From an uncultured Erysipelotrichaceae bacterium (GTDB taxonomy: Bacteria > Bacillota_I > Bacilli_A > RFN20 > CAG-826): a DNA stretch of 7,128 nucleotides. The notes below the pieces were generated by a model that was not told the origin of the DNA, did not search any database, and saw nothing but the letters and a program-made list of their open reading frames with translations. Every line of letters starts with the position of its first letter. Within the stretch, counting starts at the first letter, position 1. Both the position numbers and the translations under genes were made by a program. The stretch spans positions 1 to 7,128 of the forward strand of contig ONWJ01000124.1 of NCBI GenBank assembly GCA_900321535.1, in the 5' to 3' direction. Shown piece by piece: positions 1 to 5,021 of the stretch.

Positions 1-87
1 AATACCCAAGCGGTTGAAGGGGACGGTTTCGAAAACCGTTAGTGGGGTCATGCTCCAGCCAGGGTTCGAATCCCTGTTTCTCCGCCA
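1..87 (+). tRNA. tRNA-Ser (anticodon CGA), 5' end cut off by window edge
   Basis: This is the 3' part of a class II serine tRNA reading UCG codons. The anticodon stem pairs 23-27 with 35-39 and encloses the seven-base loop TTCGAAA, so the anticodon is CGA (30-32). A long variable arm follows, with TGGGG pairing to CTCCA around the loop TCATG, typical of tRNA-Ser. The T arm is CAGGG-TTCGAAT-CCCTG. The acceptor 3' strand TTTCTCC, discriminator G and an encoded CCA end at 87. The window begins at about tRNA position 6, so roughly five acceptor bases are missing on the left. Confidence 0.95.
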
Positions 88-100
88 AACTTAACGGCGT

Positions 101-130
101 CGATCAGCACATCTTGCTGGTCGTTTTTTT
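101..130 (+). terminator. Intrinsic terminator after tRNA-Ser
   Basis: A 9-bp stem (101-109 with 115-123, one G-T wobble) closes a 5-base loop and is followed directly by seven T (124-130). It lies 13 bases after the tRNA CCA end, so it should end the tRNA transcript. Confidence 0.88.
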
Positions 131-133
131 GTT

Positions 134-156
134 AAAAAATCCTGCAAATTGCAGGA
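134..156 (-). terminator. Intrinsic terminator of the yitT-family gene
   Basis: Read on the minus strand, TCCTGCAA and TTGCAGGA form a perfect inverted repeat around one central base (140-156). Six T follow (134-139 on the complement). It starts 34 bases past the stop codon of the minus-strand YitT-family gene. It sits only a few bases from the opposing tRNA terminator. Confidence 0.8.
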
Positions 157-190
157 AATAAATCTCAAAATCTTTGCAAAACCTGCCTGA

Positions 191-1261
191 TTAACGAATT
201 GGAGGAAGATGGAAGCGGCCTAAAACCTGCTTAAGTTCCATGACTTCAACGAATGCTTTTGGATCGGCTTCCTTGATGACTTTGATGGTCCGCTTCAGTT
301 CATATGAGGAAATGACAATATCAATGATTTGCTTCTCGTTGCCAGAGAACACACCCTCTCCTTTGATGACGGTAGCTCCATGAGGAAGCGAGCTGATGAT
401 GACTTTCGCTAGGTCATGGGATTCGGTAACGACCGTCACCTTGAGCTTCTTGTTGCGGAGGTTGATCAAATCGATGACCACGGTGACCACCAAGAGGTAA
501 ACGACCGAGAACATCGAAGCGACGAGAACGTGAGCAGCGCTAGATTCTCCAACGCCATGATCGATAACGGAAAGAATAGTGAAGATGGTCAGTGTTCCCG
601 CGTTGATGAACAAAGAATATTTTCCAACCATGGAATTCTTCTTTAAGGCAACGCGATAAGCAATTACGTCGATTCCGCCAGCCGAGGCATCTAATTTATA
701 GGCGATGGCGGAGGATAAACCCGTGCACACGCCACCGAAGATGGCGCGCGATAAAAGACCGCCGTTTTCATTAGCCCAGTAAGAAATCTGAGTAATCAAG
801 CCGTTTTCACCGTCAGCAAGTGCCAAGATGTTGTTGAACACCGCAACGAATCCGACGTTGATCGCGGTCATGATGCCAAAACGCTTTCCAATACCAAAGA
901 AGGCGATTAAGAAAATAGGGACATTCAAACCGAAATATAACACCGAATACACCAAGGTGTATGCATTAGCATTCGTAATCGGATGACCGAATACAACTTC
1001 GATGAATTCGATCACGACCTGCGAAATGCCAGATAATCCACCAGAAACAAGTTTGAATACTGGGGTAAATTCCGACCCATTGAATGTCGTGGACGTCATC
1101 AAATAGTTCGGGGCGATAAAACACTTGAAACCAAAAGCGAAAACAAAGGCAGAAATCGCCATGCCAATTACAGTTCCAGCATCGATGAGCCCTCGTTTGA
1201 GGTGAGGGTGGTCATAGAGTTTATCGACGACTTTTTGCTTAAATGTCCTACGCTTAGCCAT
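191..1261 (-). CDS. YitT-family membrane protein with C-terminal DUF2179 domain
   Basis: Integral membrane protein of the YitT/DUF161 family, whose transport or sensing role is not firmly established. The 356 residues fit the family. A basic N-terminus is followed by hydrophobic segments at about 28-50, 100-122, 130-148, 170-188, 215-235 and 244-267. Family hallmarks are GGLSG (74-78) and the stretch DASAGGIDVIAYRV (191-204). A soluble DUF2179 domain covers about 272-350, with a glycine-rich turn at 294-307 (HGATVIKGEGVFSG) and DPKAFVEV (333-340). The ATG at 1261 is the only reasonable start, because an in-frame TAA lies five codons upstream. No Shine-Dalgarno precedes it, but a perfect TATAAT lies 12 bases upstream. 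It is transcribed alone, divergently from the next gene, and ends with TAA and its own terminator. The family assignment is secure; the substrate is unknown. Confidence 0.92.
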   Translation of the reverse strand: MAKRRTFKQKVVDKLYDHPHLKRGLIDAGTVIGMAISAFVFAFGFKCFIAPNYLMTSTTFNGSEFTPVFKLVSGGLSGISQVVIEFIEVVFGHPITNANAYTLVYSVLYFGLNVPIFLIAFFGIGKRFGIMTAINVGFVAVFNNILALADGENGLITQISYWANENGGLLSRAIFGGVCTGLSSAIAYKLDASAGGIDVIAYRVALKKNSMVGKYSLFINAGTLTIFTILSVIDHGVGESSAAHVLVASMFSVVYLLVVTVVIDLINLRNKKLKVTVVTESHDLAKVIISSLPHGATVIKGEGVFSGNEKQIIDIVISSYELKRTIKVIKEADPKAFVEVMELKQVLGRFHLPPIR

Positions 1262-1272
1262 GGATAGCCATG

Positions 1273-1278
1273 ATTATA
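1273..1278 (-). promoter_or_regulatory. -10 box for the yitT-family gene
   Basis: A consensus TATAAT is read on the minus strand from 1278 to 1273. The expected transcription start is near 1266, which leaves a leader of only about five bases before the ATG at 1261. The -35 region (about 1296-1301) is poor, which weakens the call. Confidence 0.5.
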
Positions 1279-1341
1279 GATGAATCATTGTTGAAAACTA
1301 GGAGAATTTACAGGAAATCGAAAAAAAGATGAATTTGGGAT

Positions 1342-1366
1342 AACCATCTTACTTAAGTAAGTGGTT
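1342..1366. promoter_or_regulatory. Palindromic candidate operator between divergent genes
   Basis: The 14-base perfect palindrome CTTACTTAAGTAAG (1348-1361) is flanked by AACCA and TGGTT, which also pair apart from one extra T at 1347. The repeat ends one base before the -35 box of the downstream gene. Neither side is followed by a T run, so it is not a terminator. The position suits a dimeric transcription factor acting on the thioredoxin-like gene, and perhaps on the divergent YitT gene. The regulator is not identifiable. Confidence 0.55.
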
Positions 1367-1367
1367 G

Positions 1368-1396
1368 TTGAACAAAGAAAAGGTGGGTGATATGAT
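1368..1396 (+). promoter_or_regulatory. Strong sigma-A type promoter of the thioredoxin-like gene
   Basis: A -35 box TTGAAC (1368-1373) is separated by 17 bases from the -10 box TATGAT (1391-1396). The -10 is extended by TGA directly upstream (1388-1390). The predicted start is about 1403, giving a leader of about 40 bases that ends in a good Shine-Dalgarno. Confidence 0.8.
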
Positions 1397-1399
1397 TAT

Positions 1400-1421
1400 C
1401 GCGCTGTTTTTGAAACAGGCG
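1400..1421 (+). other. 5' leader stem-loop
   Basis: CTGTTT (1404-1409) pairs with AAACAG (1413-1418) around a TTG loop. The stem extends by CGC (1400-1402) with GCG (1419-1421) past one bulged G. It falls at the predicted 5' end of the transcript, so it could protect the mRNA from 5'-end-dependent decay. If transcription starts after 1402, only the upper six pairs form. Confidence 0.4.
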
Positions 1422-1443
1422 TGTTTTATTTCGGAGGATATCT

Positions 1444-2346
1444 ATGAACATCCTAAAAGCAATTGGCGCATTCTTCCAGCGCATCTGGCGTTGGATTGTT
1501 GAAACCGCGTGGGTTCAGCCATTATTGATCGTCGGCGGCATCTTCGGCATCATCTTCTCGATTCCAAAGTTCACCGCATGGGCGCAGAAATTAAGCGTTT
1601 CCGCAGGCGATTCCTACTACACCTCCTTCAAAGTTAGCCTTGAAGGCGAAGGACGTGAAAAAGGCGAATACAACACCGGCGCTGATAAACTTACCAGCAT
1701 CATCAACGAGTATTCCAACTTCGAAAACGAATTCGCGACTTACGAAGAATTCATCGCTGCTTATCGCTCCAACAGCAACAAAGCCGCTGAGAACCCAACC
1801 GCTTATCCAGAAAAGTTCTTCATCGCCTATGTTGCCAAGGAATGCTCGGGCTGCGAAACCGCTCAAGGTGGCTTCGAAACCTTGCAGTCCACTTGGGGAG
1901 ACGCCTTCGTCGCAGATGACAAGCGTTCCTTCAACCTCTACACCATCTTCGCGGATGACACCTCCTCCAACGATGATGATTACGACACCGATGACGATAA
2001 GAAGCCATTCTGCCGTTATCTCGATAAATTCGGCGGCAACCCAGTCGACTTCTTCTCCAAAGCCGGCGGTCGCTTAGCCACCACCCCTTACAAAACCAAC
2101 GCTTCTGTCTCCGATTCTTATTACGAACACGTTGAGACCGCTGATCGCACCAACTTCGATACCCCGACCATCTTCCTTGTCGACTTCTCTGAAGAAGCCT
2201 TCAATCTTGGCCGCGTAGGCATCTCTGAAGCGCTCTTCGGTGTCACTGGTGAAACCGACTACGCCAAGGCGACCTTGCTCTTGAACATGTGGAACCACAC
2301 CACTCCAAGCGCATCCAACCCATTCACCACTGCCTATCAGAAATAA
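1444..2346 (+). CDS. Membrane-anchored thioredoxin-like protein of unknown role
   Basis: A 300-residue protein with one N-terminal membrane segment (about 24-44, rich in I, G, F), preceded by an amphipathic basic and aromatic stretch. The remainder is therefore probably outside the membrane. Two features point to a thioredoxin fold: a strand running into CSGC (C134, C137) followed by a helix, and a TPTIFLVD strand (240-247) matching the cis-proline strand. Between them lies an acidic insert (171-187) with ten Asp in fifteen residues, then a lone C190. Residues 45-120 match nothing I recognise. The start has GGAGG at 1433-1437, six bases upstream. Codon use is strongly biased: all 25 Phe codons are TTC and 16 of 17 Asn codons are AAC, a sign of high expression. 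It may act as a thiol-disulfide oxidoreductase or holdase for exported proteins, but that is inference. It appears monocistronic. Confidence 0.72.
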   Translation: MNILKAIGAFFQRIWRWIVETAWVQPLLIVGGIFGIIFSIPKFTAWAQKLSVSAGDSYYTSFKVSLEGEGREKGEYNTGADKLTSIINEYSNFENEFATYEEFIAAYRSNSNKAAENPTAYPEKFFIAYVAKECSGCETAQGGFETLQSTWGDAFVADDKRSFNLYTIFADDTSSNDDDYDTDDDKKPFCRYLDKFGGNPVDFFSKAGGRLATTPYKTNASVSDSYYEHVETADRTNFDTPTIFLVDFSEEAFNLGRVGISEALFGVTGETDYAKATLLLNMWNHTTPSASNPFTTAYQK

Positions 2347-2351
2347 AATAG

Positions 2352-2382
2352 ACGCTTGCGATAAACATCGCAGGCGTTTTTT
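2352..2382 (+). terminator. Intrinsic terminator after the thioredoxin-like gene
   Basis: ACGCTTGCG (2352-2360) pairs with CGCAGGCGT (2369-2377), with one wobble, around an 8-base loop. Together with the last stem base it gives a run of six T (2377-2382). It begins six bases after the TAA stop and directly abuts the promoter of the next gene. Confidence 0.88.
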
Positions 2383-2390
2383 GTTACACT
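2382..2390 (+). promoter_or_regulatory. Extended -10 promoter of the laccase-fold gene
   Basis: TGT (2382-2384) followed by TACACT (2385-2390) reads as an extended -10 element. It is two bases beyond the preceding terminator stem and six bases before the ATG. Normal spacing puts the transcription start at or within a base or two of the ATG at 2397. No convincing -35 is seen; that region falls in the terminator. Confidence 0.5.
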
Positions 2391-2396
2391 ATACCC

Positions 2397-2960
2397 ATGA
2401 AACCATTTGATATCGATTTGGAATCTTATTCCATACGCTTGACCAGCGATCAAGAAGAAGTCCCTGGTGCTTTCACTTGCACGAGCAATGGGCTTGTCGT
2501 CGTGACTCAGCAAAACCAGCCGATCGTCGTTGACGCTAACGACGAGGTGCCACTTTTCTTCGGCGTGAAAGGCAAGATGCTTACTGGCAAAGCCTACTCG
2601 GTTAACGAAAGCATCCGCGAACGTCCATTGATCGATTTCGGCAATCTCATCGAAAGACTTCGCCTCAGCAAAGATGAGATTGAAGTCTATCTTGGCCCGT
2701 CTCTCACTTTCTCTCACATCGAGCAAGCCGATGAAGTTCTCGCGCGCGTAATCAAATTAGGTTACAACCTCGCTGCCAAGGGAACTAGCGGTAAACATTA
2801 TCTAGACCATCAACTCCTTGTTTGCCTCCAGATGAGAAAACTTGGCATCCCGATGGAACACATCCATATGTCTAGCTATGACACCTACGATACCGCGGCA
2901 TTGAAGTCTGCCCTTCGTGGCGATAATGAAAAGAACCGCTTCGTAGCGGTCCTTCGGTAA
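2397..2960 (+). CDS. Degenerate laccase-fold (YfiH/PgeF/YlmD-like) protein, probable pseudoenzyme
   Basis: A 187-residue protein that I read as a short relative of the Cu-oxidase_4/PgeF (YfiH, YlmD) family. The best match is EIEVYLGPSLTFSHIEQADEV (94-114), which resembles the family pattern of LGP, then a CCYEV box, then a helix. The C-terminal part LDHQLLVCLQMRKLGIPMEHIHMSSYDTYDT and the ending NRFVAVLR also fit (family: DL..QL...GV..I....CT, ending GR.A.VI). The catalytic family signatures are missing: the ADCxP box appears as QNQP (39-42), and the HAGWRG box (about 54-60) has no His. The first metal-ligand His and the usual N-terminal region are absent; family members are normally about 230-270 residues. 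The reading frame is intact, so it is not an obvious pseudogene. No Shine-Dalgarno precedes the ATG. The role is unknown, possibly structural or ligand-binding. Confidence 0.62.
   Translation: MKPFDIDLESYSIRLTSDQEEVPGAFTCTSNGLVVVTQQNQPIVVDANDEVPLFFGVKGKMLTGKAYSVNESIRERPLIDFGNLIERLRLSKDEIEVYLGPSLTFSHIEQADEVLARVIKLGYNLAAKGTSGKHYLDHQLLVCLQMRKLGIPMEHIHMSSYDTYDTAALKSALRGDNEKNRFVAVLR
2929..2952 (-). terminator. Probable terminator of the ylbF-rsmD-coaD operon, inside the opposing gene
   Basis: On the minus strand GGACCGCT pairs with AGCGGTTC (2933-2952, one wobble) around the tetraloop ACGA, and TTTT follows (2932-2929). It lies 17 bases past the coaD stop, within the last codons of the convergent plus-strand gene. 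The T run is short, so efficiency may be partial. Confidence 0.55.
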
Positions 2961-2969
2961 TCTAGCGAT

Positions 2970-3446
2970 TTATAAACCTTTCCGATTGAATTCTTCCACC
3001 ACGGAAGCAGGAACCAAAGCGGCGATATCAGCGCCGCTTTTTCTTAGCTGATTCACCATCGAAGAAGAGATAAAGGAAGTTGAGGAATTGGACATGAAGA
3101 ACACCATGTCGATATCCGGGTTGATGTATTTGTTAGCAGCTGCAAGCTGGAATTCATATTCGAAATCGGTGACGGCGCGAAGACCGCGGATCAGATGCTT
3201 CGAGCCGACTTTCTTGCAATAATCAACGGTGAGACCTTCCGTATAATCCACTTTTACATGGGGAATGTCTTTCACGGCTTCCTCGATCATACGGAGACGT
3301 TCCTCGGTTGTGAAAACGCCTTTCTTAGCAGGGTTAATAGCAAGCAACACGATCACTTCATCAAACGCCGCAGCAGCGCGATGGATGATATCAAGATGCC
3401 CATTGGTGATTGGATCAAACGATCCGGCATAAACTGCTACTTTCAT
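2970..3446 (-). CDS. coaD: Phosphopantetheine adenylyltransferase
   Basis: CoaD catalyses the penultimate step of coenzyme A synthesis: ATP plus 4'-phosphopantetheine gives dephospho-CoA and pyrophosphate, in the cytoplasm. At 158 residues it has the usual length. It shows the nucleotidyltransferase motif GSFDPITNGHLD (8-19, the T/HxGH site with T14 and H17), RGLRAVTDFEYEFQ (87-100) and SFISSSMV (124-131). The start ATG at 3446 has GAGG (3455-3458 on the complement) eight bases upstream. It overlaps the TGA stop of rsmD by four bases (ATGA), which suggests translational coupling. It is last in the ylbF-rsmD-coaD operon, the same order as ylbF-ylbG-rsmD-coaD in Bacillus but without ylbG. It converges on the laccase-fold gene with only nine bases between stops. 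Confidence 0.97.
   Translation of the reverse strand: MKVAVYAGSFDPITNGHLDIIHRAAAAFDEVIVLLAINPAKKGVFTTEERLRMIEEAVKDIPHVKVDYTEGLTVDYCKKVGSKHLIRGLRAVTDFEYEFQLAAANKYINPDIDMVFFMSNSSTSFISSSMVNQLRKSGADIAALVPASVVEEFNRKGL
3016..3042 (+). terminator. Strong terminator of the laccase-fold gene, embedded in coaD antisense
   Basis: AAAGCGGCG (3016-3024) pairs perfectly with CGCCGCTTT (3032-3040) around the loop ATATCAG, and the T run continues to 3042. It is a textbook plus-strand intrinsic terminator. It lies about 55 bases past the stop at 2960 and opposite the coaD codons for residues around KSGADIAAL (136-144). Confidence 0.72.
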
Positions 3447-3985
3447 ACGATATTCCTCAACAATTTCACTTTTGTTTTGCCATAACGATAGTCGCGGACG
3501 AATCCAAATCGAGATGTGTCGATTTCGATTTCGCCCTCATATTCTAATAGAATCGCGCCGTCTTTTTGAAGAAGCCCTTTTTCTAGAAGAAGATCCACCG
3601 CTTCTTGATAAGAGGATTTCATGGCGTAAGGCGGATCTAAGAACACCACGTCAAACGGTTTCTCATGATAAGAAGATAGGAATGCTTCATAACTAACGGA
3701 GGCAACGGATGCGTTGGTCTCTTTCAAGGTCTCAAGATTCTTTCTAACAATCTCAGCCGCTTTGCGGTTCACATCCACAAAGTGGCAAAAGGAAGCTCCG
3801 CGAGAAAGCGCCTCGATGCCAAGCGCGCCGCTGCCGGCAAATAAATCAAGGCAATGGGCGCCGACAATGCTTGGCCCAAGCGCAGAGATCATCGCTCCAC
3901 GAACCATGTTCTTGCTTGGCAACGTCCCTTCTTCTGGAGTAAGAAGGTTACGGCTGCGATATTTCCCTCCGATGACCTTAATCAT
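3443..3985 (-). CDS. rsmD: 16S rRNA (guanine(966)-N2)-methyltransferase
   Basis: RsmD methylates G966 (E. coli numbering) of 16S rRNA using S-adenosylmethionine, during 30S assembly. From the chosen start the protein is 180 residues, a normal length. The SAM-binding motif I is LDLFAGSGALGIEALSRGA (46-64) and the catalytic DPPY is at 117-120. An upstream TTG at 3997 would add four residues. I prefer the ATG at 3985 because GGAG (3992-3995 on the complement) is six bases before it, and the resulting N-terminus MIKVIGGKYRSR matches the family. The gene starts eight bases inside the end of ylbF and ends with TGA overlapping the coaD ATG, so all three are probably coupled. The TGA stop also argues for the standard genetic code. 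Confidence 0.95.
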   Translation of the reverse strand: MIKVIGGKYRSRNLLTPEEGTLPSKNMVRGAMISALGPSIVGAHCLDLFAGSGALGIEALSRGASFCHFVDVNRKAAEIVRKNLETLKETNASVASVSYEAFLSSYHEKPFDVVFLDPPYAMKSSYQEAVDLLLEKGLLQKDGAILLEYEGEIEIDTSRFGFVRDYRYGKTKVKLLRNIV

Positions 3986-4349
3986 GTTTGGCTCCAAAAG
4001 GCGATGCGTTGAGGTCGCCGAAAAGAATATCGTTGATCGTAAGGTAGATACCTGACACTTCGCGATAGAGTTCGGTATAGGATTCCACCAGGGGTTGACT
4101 GTCCAACAGGGTTTTGATTTGAGCGAGTTCTTTGCCTTTTTCTTTGGCGATCAAAGACGAGATTCCATAGTGTTGTCTCGCCTCTCCATAGTCTTCGGCG
4201 GCAACCTTCATCTTTTTAGAAATCTCAGCAATTCCCGCTTCCTTTTCCAAAGCAGCGTCTAATTGCAGCAGTTTCTGCAGACGTTCATCCATCTCCAAAG
4301 CGGACTTCAGTTTTTCTAAGAAAATAAGGCTTCGATTATTCACAGGCAT
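3978..4349 (-). CDS. YlbF-family (Com_YlbF) protein
   Basis: A 123-residue, mostly helical, charged cytoplasmic protein resembling the YlbF/YmcA (RicF/RicA) family. In Bacillus these proteins form a complex that guides RNase Y cleavage and influences competence, sporulation and biofilm formation. The helix around QPLVESYTELYREVSGIYLTINDILFG (84-110) resembles the family's C-terminal helix. Synteny strengthens the call, since rsmD and coaD follow exactly as in Bacillus. The protein has no cysteine at all, so it could not bind the iron-sulfur cluster reported for the Bacillus complex. The start ATG at 4349 is the first possible one, because an in-frame TAA lies two codons upstream. No good Shine-Dalgarno is visible. 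It leads the operon and is divergent from def. Confidence 0.8.
   Translation of the reverse strand: MPVNNRSLIFLEKLKSALEMDERLQKLLQLDAALEKEAGIAEISKKMKVAAEDYGEARQHYGISSLIAKEKGKELAQIKTLLDSQPLVESYTELYREVSGIYLTINDILFGDLNASPFGAKHD
3992..3995 (-). promoter_or_regulatory. Shine-Dalgarno that fixes the rsmD start
   Basis: GGAG on the minus strand lies six bases before the ATG at 3985 and inside the last codons of ylbF. The alternative TTG start at 3997 overlaps this site and has no Shine-Dalgarno of its own. Confidence 0.75.
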
Positions 4350-4374
4350 ATTTTAAGTCAAAAAGACTTCCGCG

Positions 4375-4385
4375 TGGTAAAATAT
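4375..4385. promoter_or_regulatory. Overlapping divergent promoter between ylbF and def
   Basis: The two start codons are only 43 bases apart. On the plus strand TGG-TAAAAT (4375-4383) is an extended -10 element nine bases before the def ATG, predicting a start near 4390 and almost no leader. On the minus strand the same A/T core gives TATTTT (4384 to 4379), predicting a ylbF leader of about 23 bases. Both assignments come from motif reading only. Confidence 0.5.
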
Positions 4386-4392
4386 CGCCACC

Positions 4393-4944
4393 ATGATAAA
4401 GATTGTTAAAGATACCGTTCCTCAGCTTCGAGTAAAGAGCACTGAAGTCCCTCTCCCATTATCCAAAGAGGACAAGGCTTTCATTGACGAGATGCTGACC
4501 TATTTAAAGCTCACCCAAGACGAGAAATTCCGCGAAAAGCACCCTAACGTGAGAGAGGGCGTTGGTCTTGCTGCTCCTCAGGCAGGAAGAAATGTCCAGA
4601 TGCTCGTCATCTCCTATGAAACCGGCGATGAGAAACATCCTTTGGTGGAATACCAATTGGTGAACCCCAAGATCGTCGTTAACTCGATTAAGAAATGCTA
4701 CCTCTCCAATGGAGAAGGATGCTTGTCCGTCGATAGCGAACACCCAGGTCGCGTCTATCGTTCCTTCAAGATCGTGGTTGAAGCTTATGAAGCCAAACTT
4801 GGAGAGCAAGTTCGCATCACCGCGAGAGGGTTTGATGCAATCGTCCTCCAGCATGAGATCGATCACCTCAAAGGAATCTTATTCTACGATCACATCGACC
4901 CCAAAGATCCCTTCAAAGAAATCCCAGGGTCCGTTGAAATCTAA
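4393..4944 (+). CDS. def: Peptide deformylase (type 2)
   Basis: Deformylase removes the N-formyl group from nascent proteins at the ribosome, using a catalytic metal (Fe2+ in most bacteria). All three motifs are present: GVGLAAPQ (56-63), EGCLSV (108-113, metal ligand C110) and QHEIDH (153-158, ligands H154 and H158, catalytic E155). The 183-residue length and the insertion before motif 1 (about 40-53) fit the Gram-positive type 2 class, as in Bacillus DefB. The start ATG gives the canonical MIKIVKD N-terminus, yet no Shine-Dalgarno precedes it and a -10 element lies nine bases upstream. It seems to be transcribed alone, with a strong terminator before rnjA. Bacillus also has def close to rnjA. 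Confidence 0.97.
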   Translation: MIKIVKDTVPQLRVKSTEVPLPLSKEDKAFIDEMLTYLKLTQDEKFREKHPNVREGVGLAAPQAGRNVQMLVISYETGDEKHPLVEYQLVNPKIVVNSIKKCYLSNGEGCLSVDSEHPGRVYRSFKIVVEAYEAKLGEQVRITARGFDAIVLQHEIDHLKGILFYDHIDPKDPFKEIPGSVEI

Positions 4945-4956
4945 GACATCACACAT

Positions 4957-4989
4957 AAAGAAGGCGGTTCAAGTAACCGCTTTCTTTTT
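4957..4989 (+). terminator. Strong intrinsic terminator after def
   Basis: A 13-bp stem (4957-4969 with 4975-4987, one G-T wobble, GCGGTT/AACCGC at the tip) closes the loop CAAGT. The descending arm is T-rich and continues TT. It begins 12 bases past the def stop and separates def from rnjA. The A-rich ascending arm could give T runs on the minus strand too. Confidence 0.9.
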
Positions 4990-5021
4990 CTCTTGCCCTT
5001 TCCTTAAGGAAAAACATTTTG

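Noticed and set aside
1270..1332. A 20-codon open frame on the plus strand in the yitT upstream region.
   Set aside because: It has no ribosome site, a low-complexity Lys/Arg-rich product and no recognisable motif.
1640..2077. Open frame of about 145 codons in another frame of the thioredoxin-like gene.
   Set aside because: It is a by-product of the strong C-ending codon bias of the real gene. Its product is low-complexity Ser/Pro/Thr without a ribosome site.
3443..3445. Possible Mollicutes-type code with TGA as tryptophan.
   Set aside because: TGA ends rsmD precisely at the coaD start, and tryptophans are TGG, so the standard bacterial code fits.
4355..4369. Short inverted repeat AAGTC-AAAAA-GACTT before ylbF.
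   Set aside because: The five-base stem is A/T-rich and has no T run or consistent role; chance is likely in such a spacer.
4387..4396. A eukaryote-like Kozak context (GCCACCATG) at the def start.
   Set aside because: All genes here are bacterial in family, order and terminators, so the match is coincidence.
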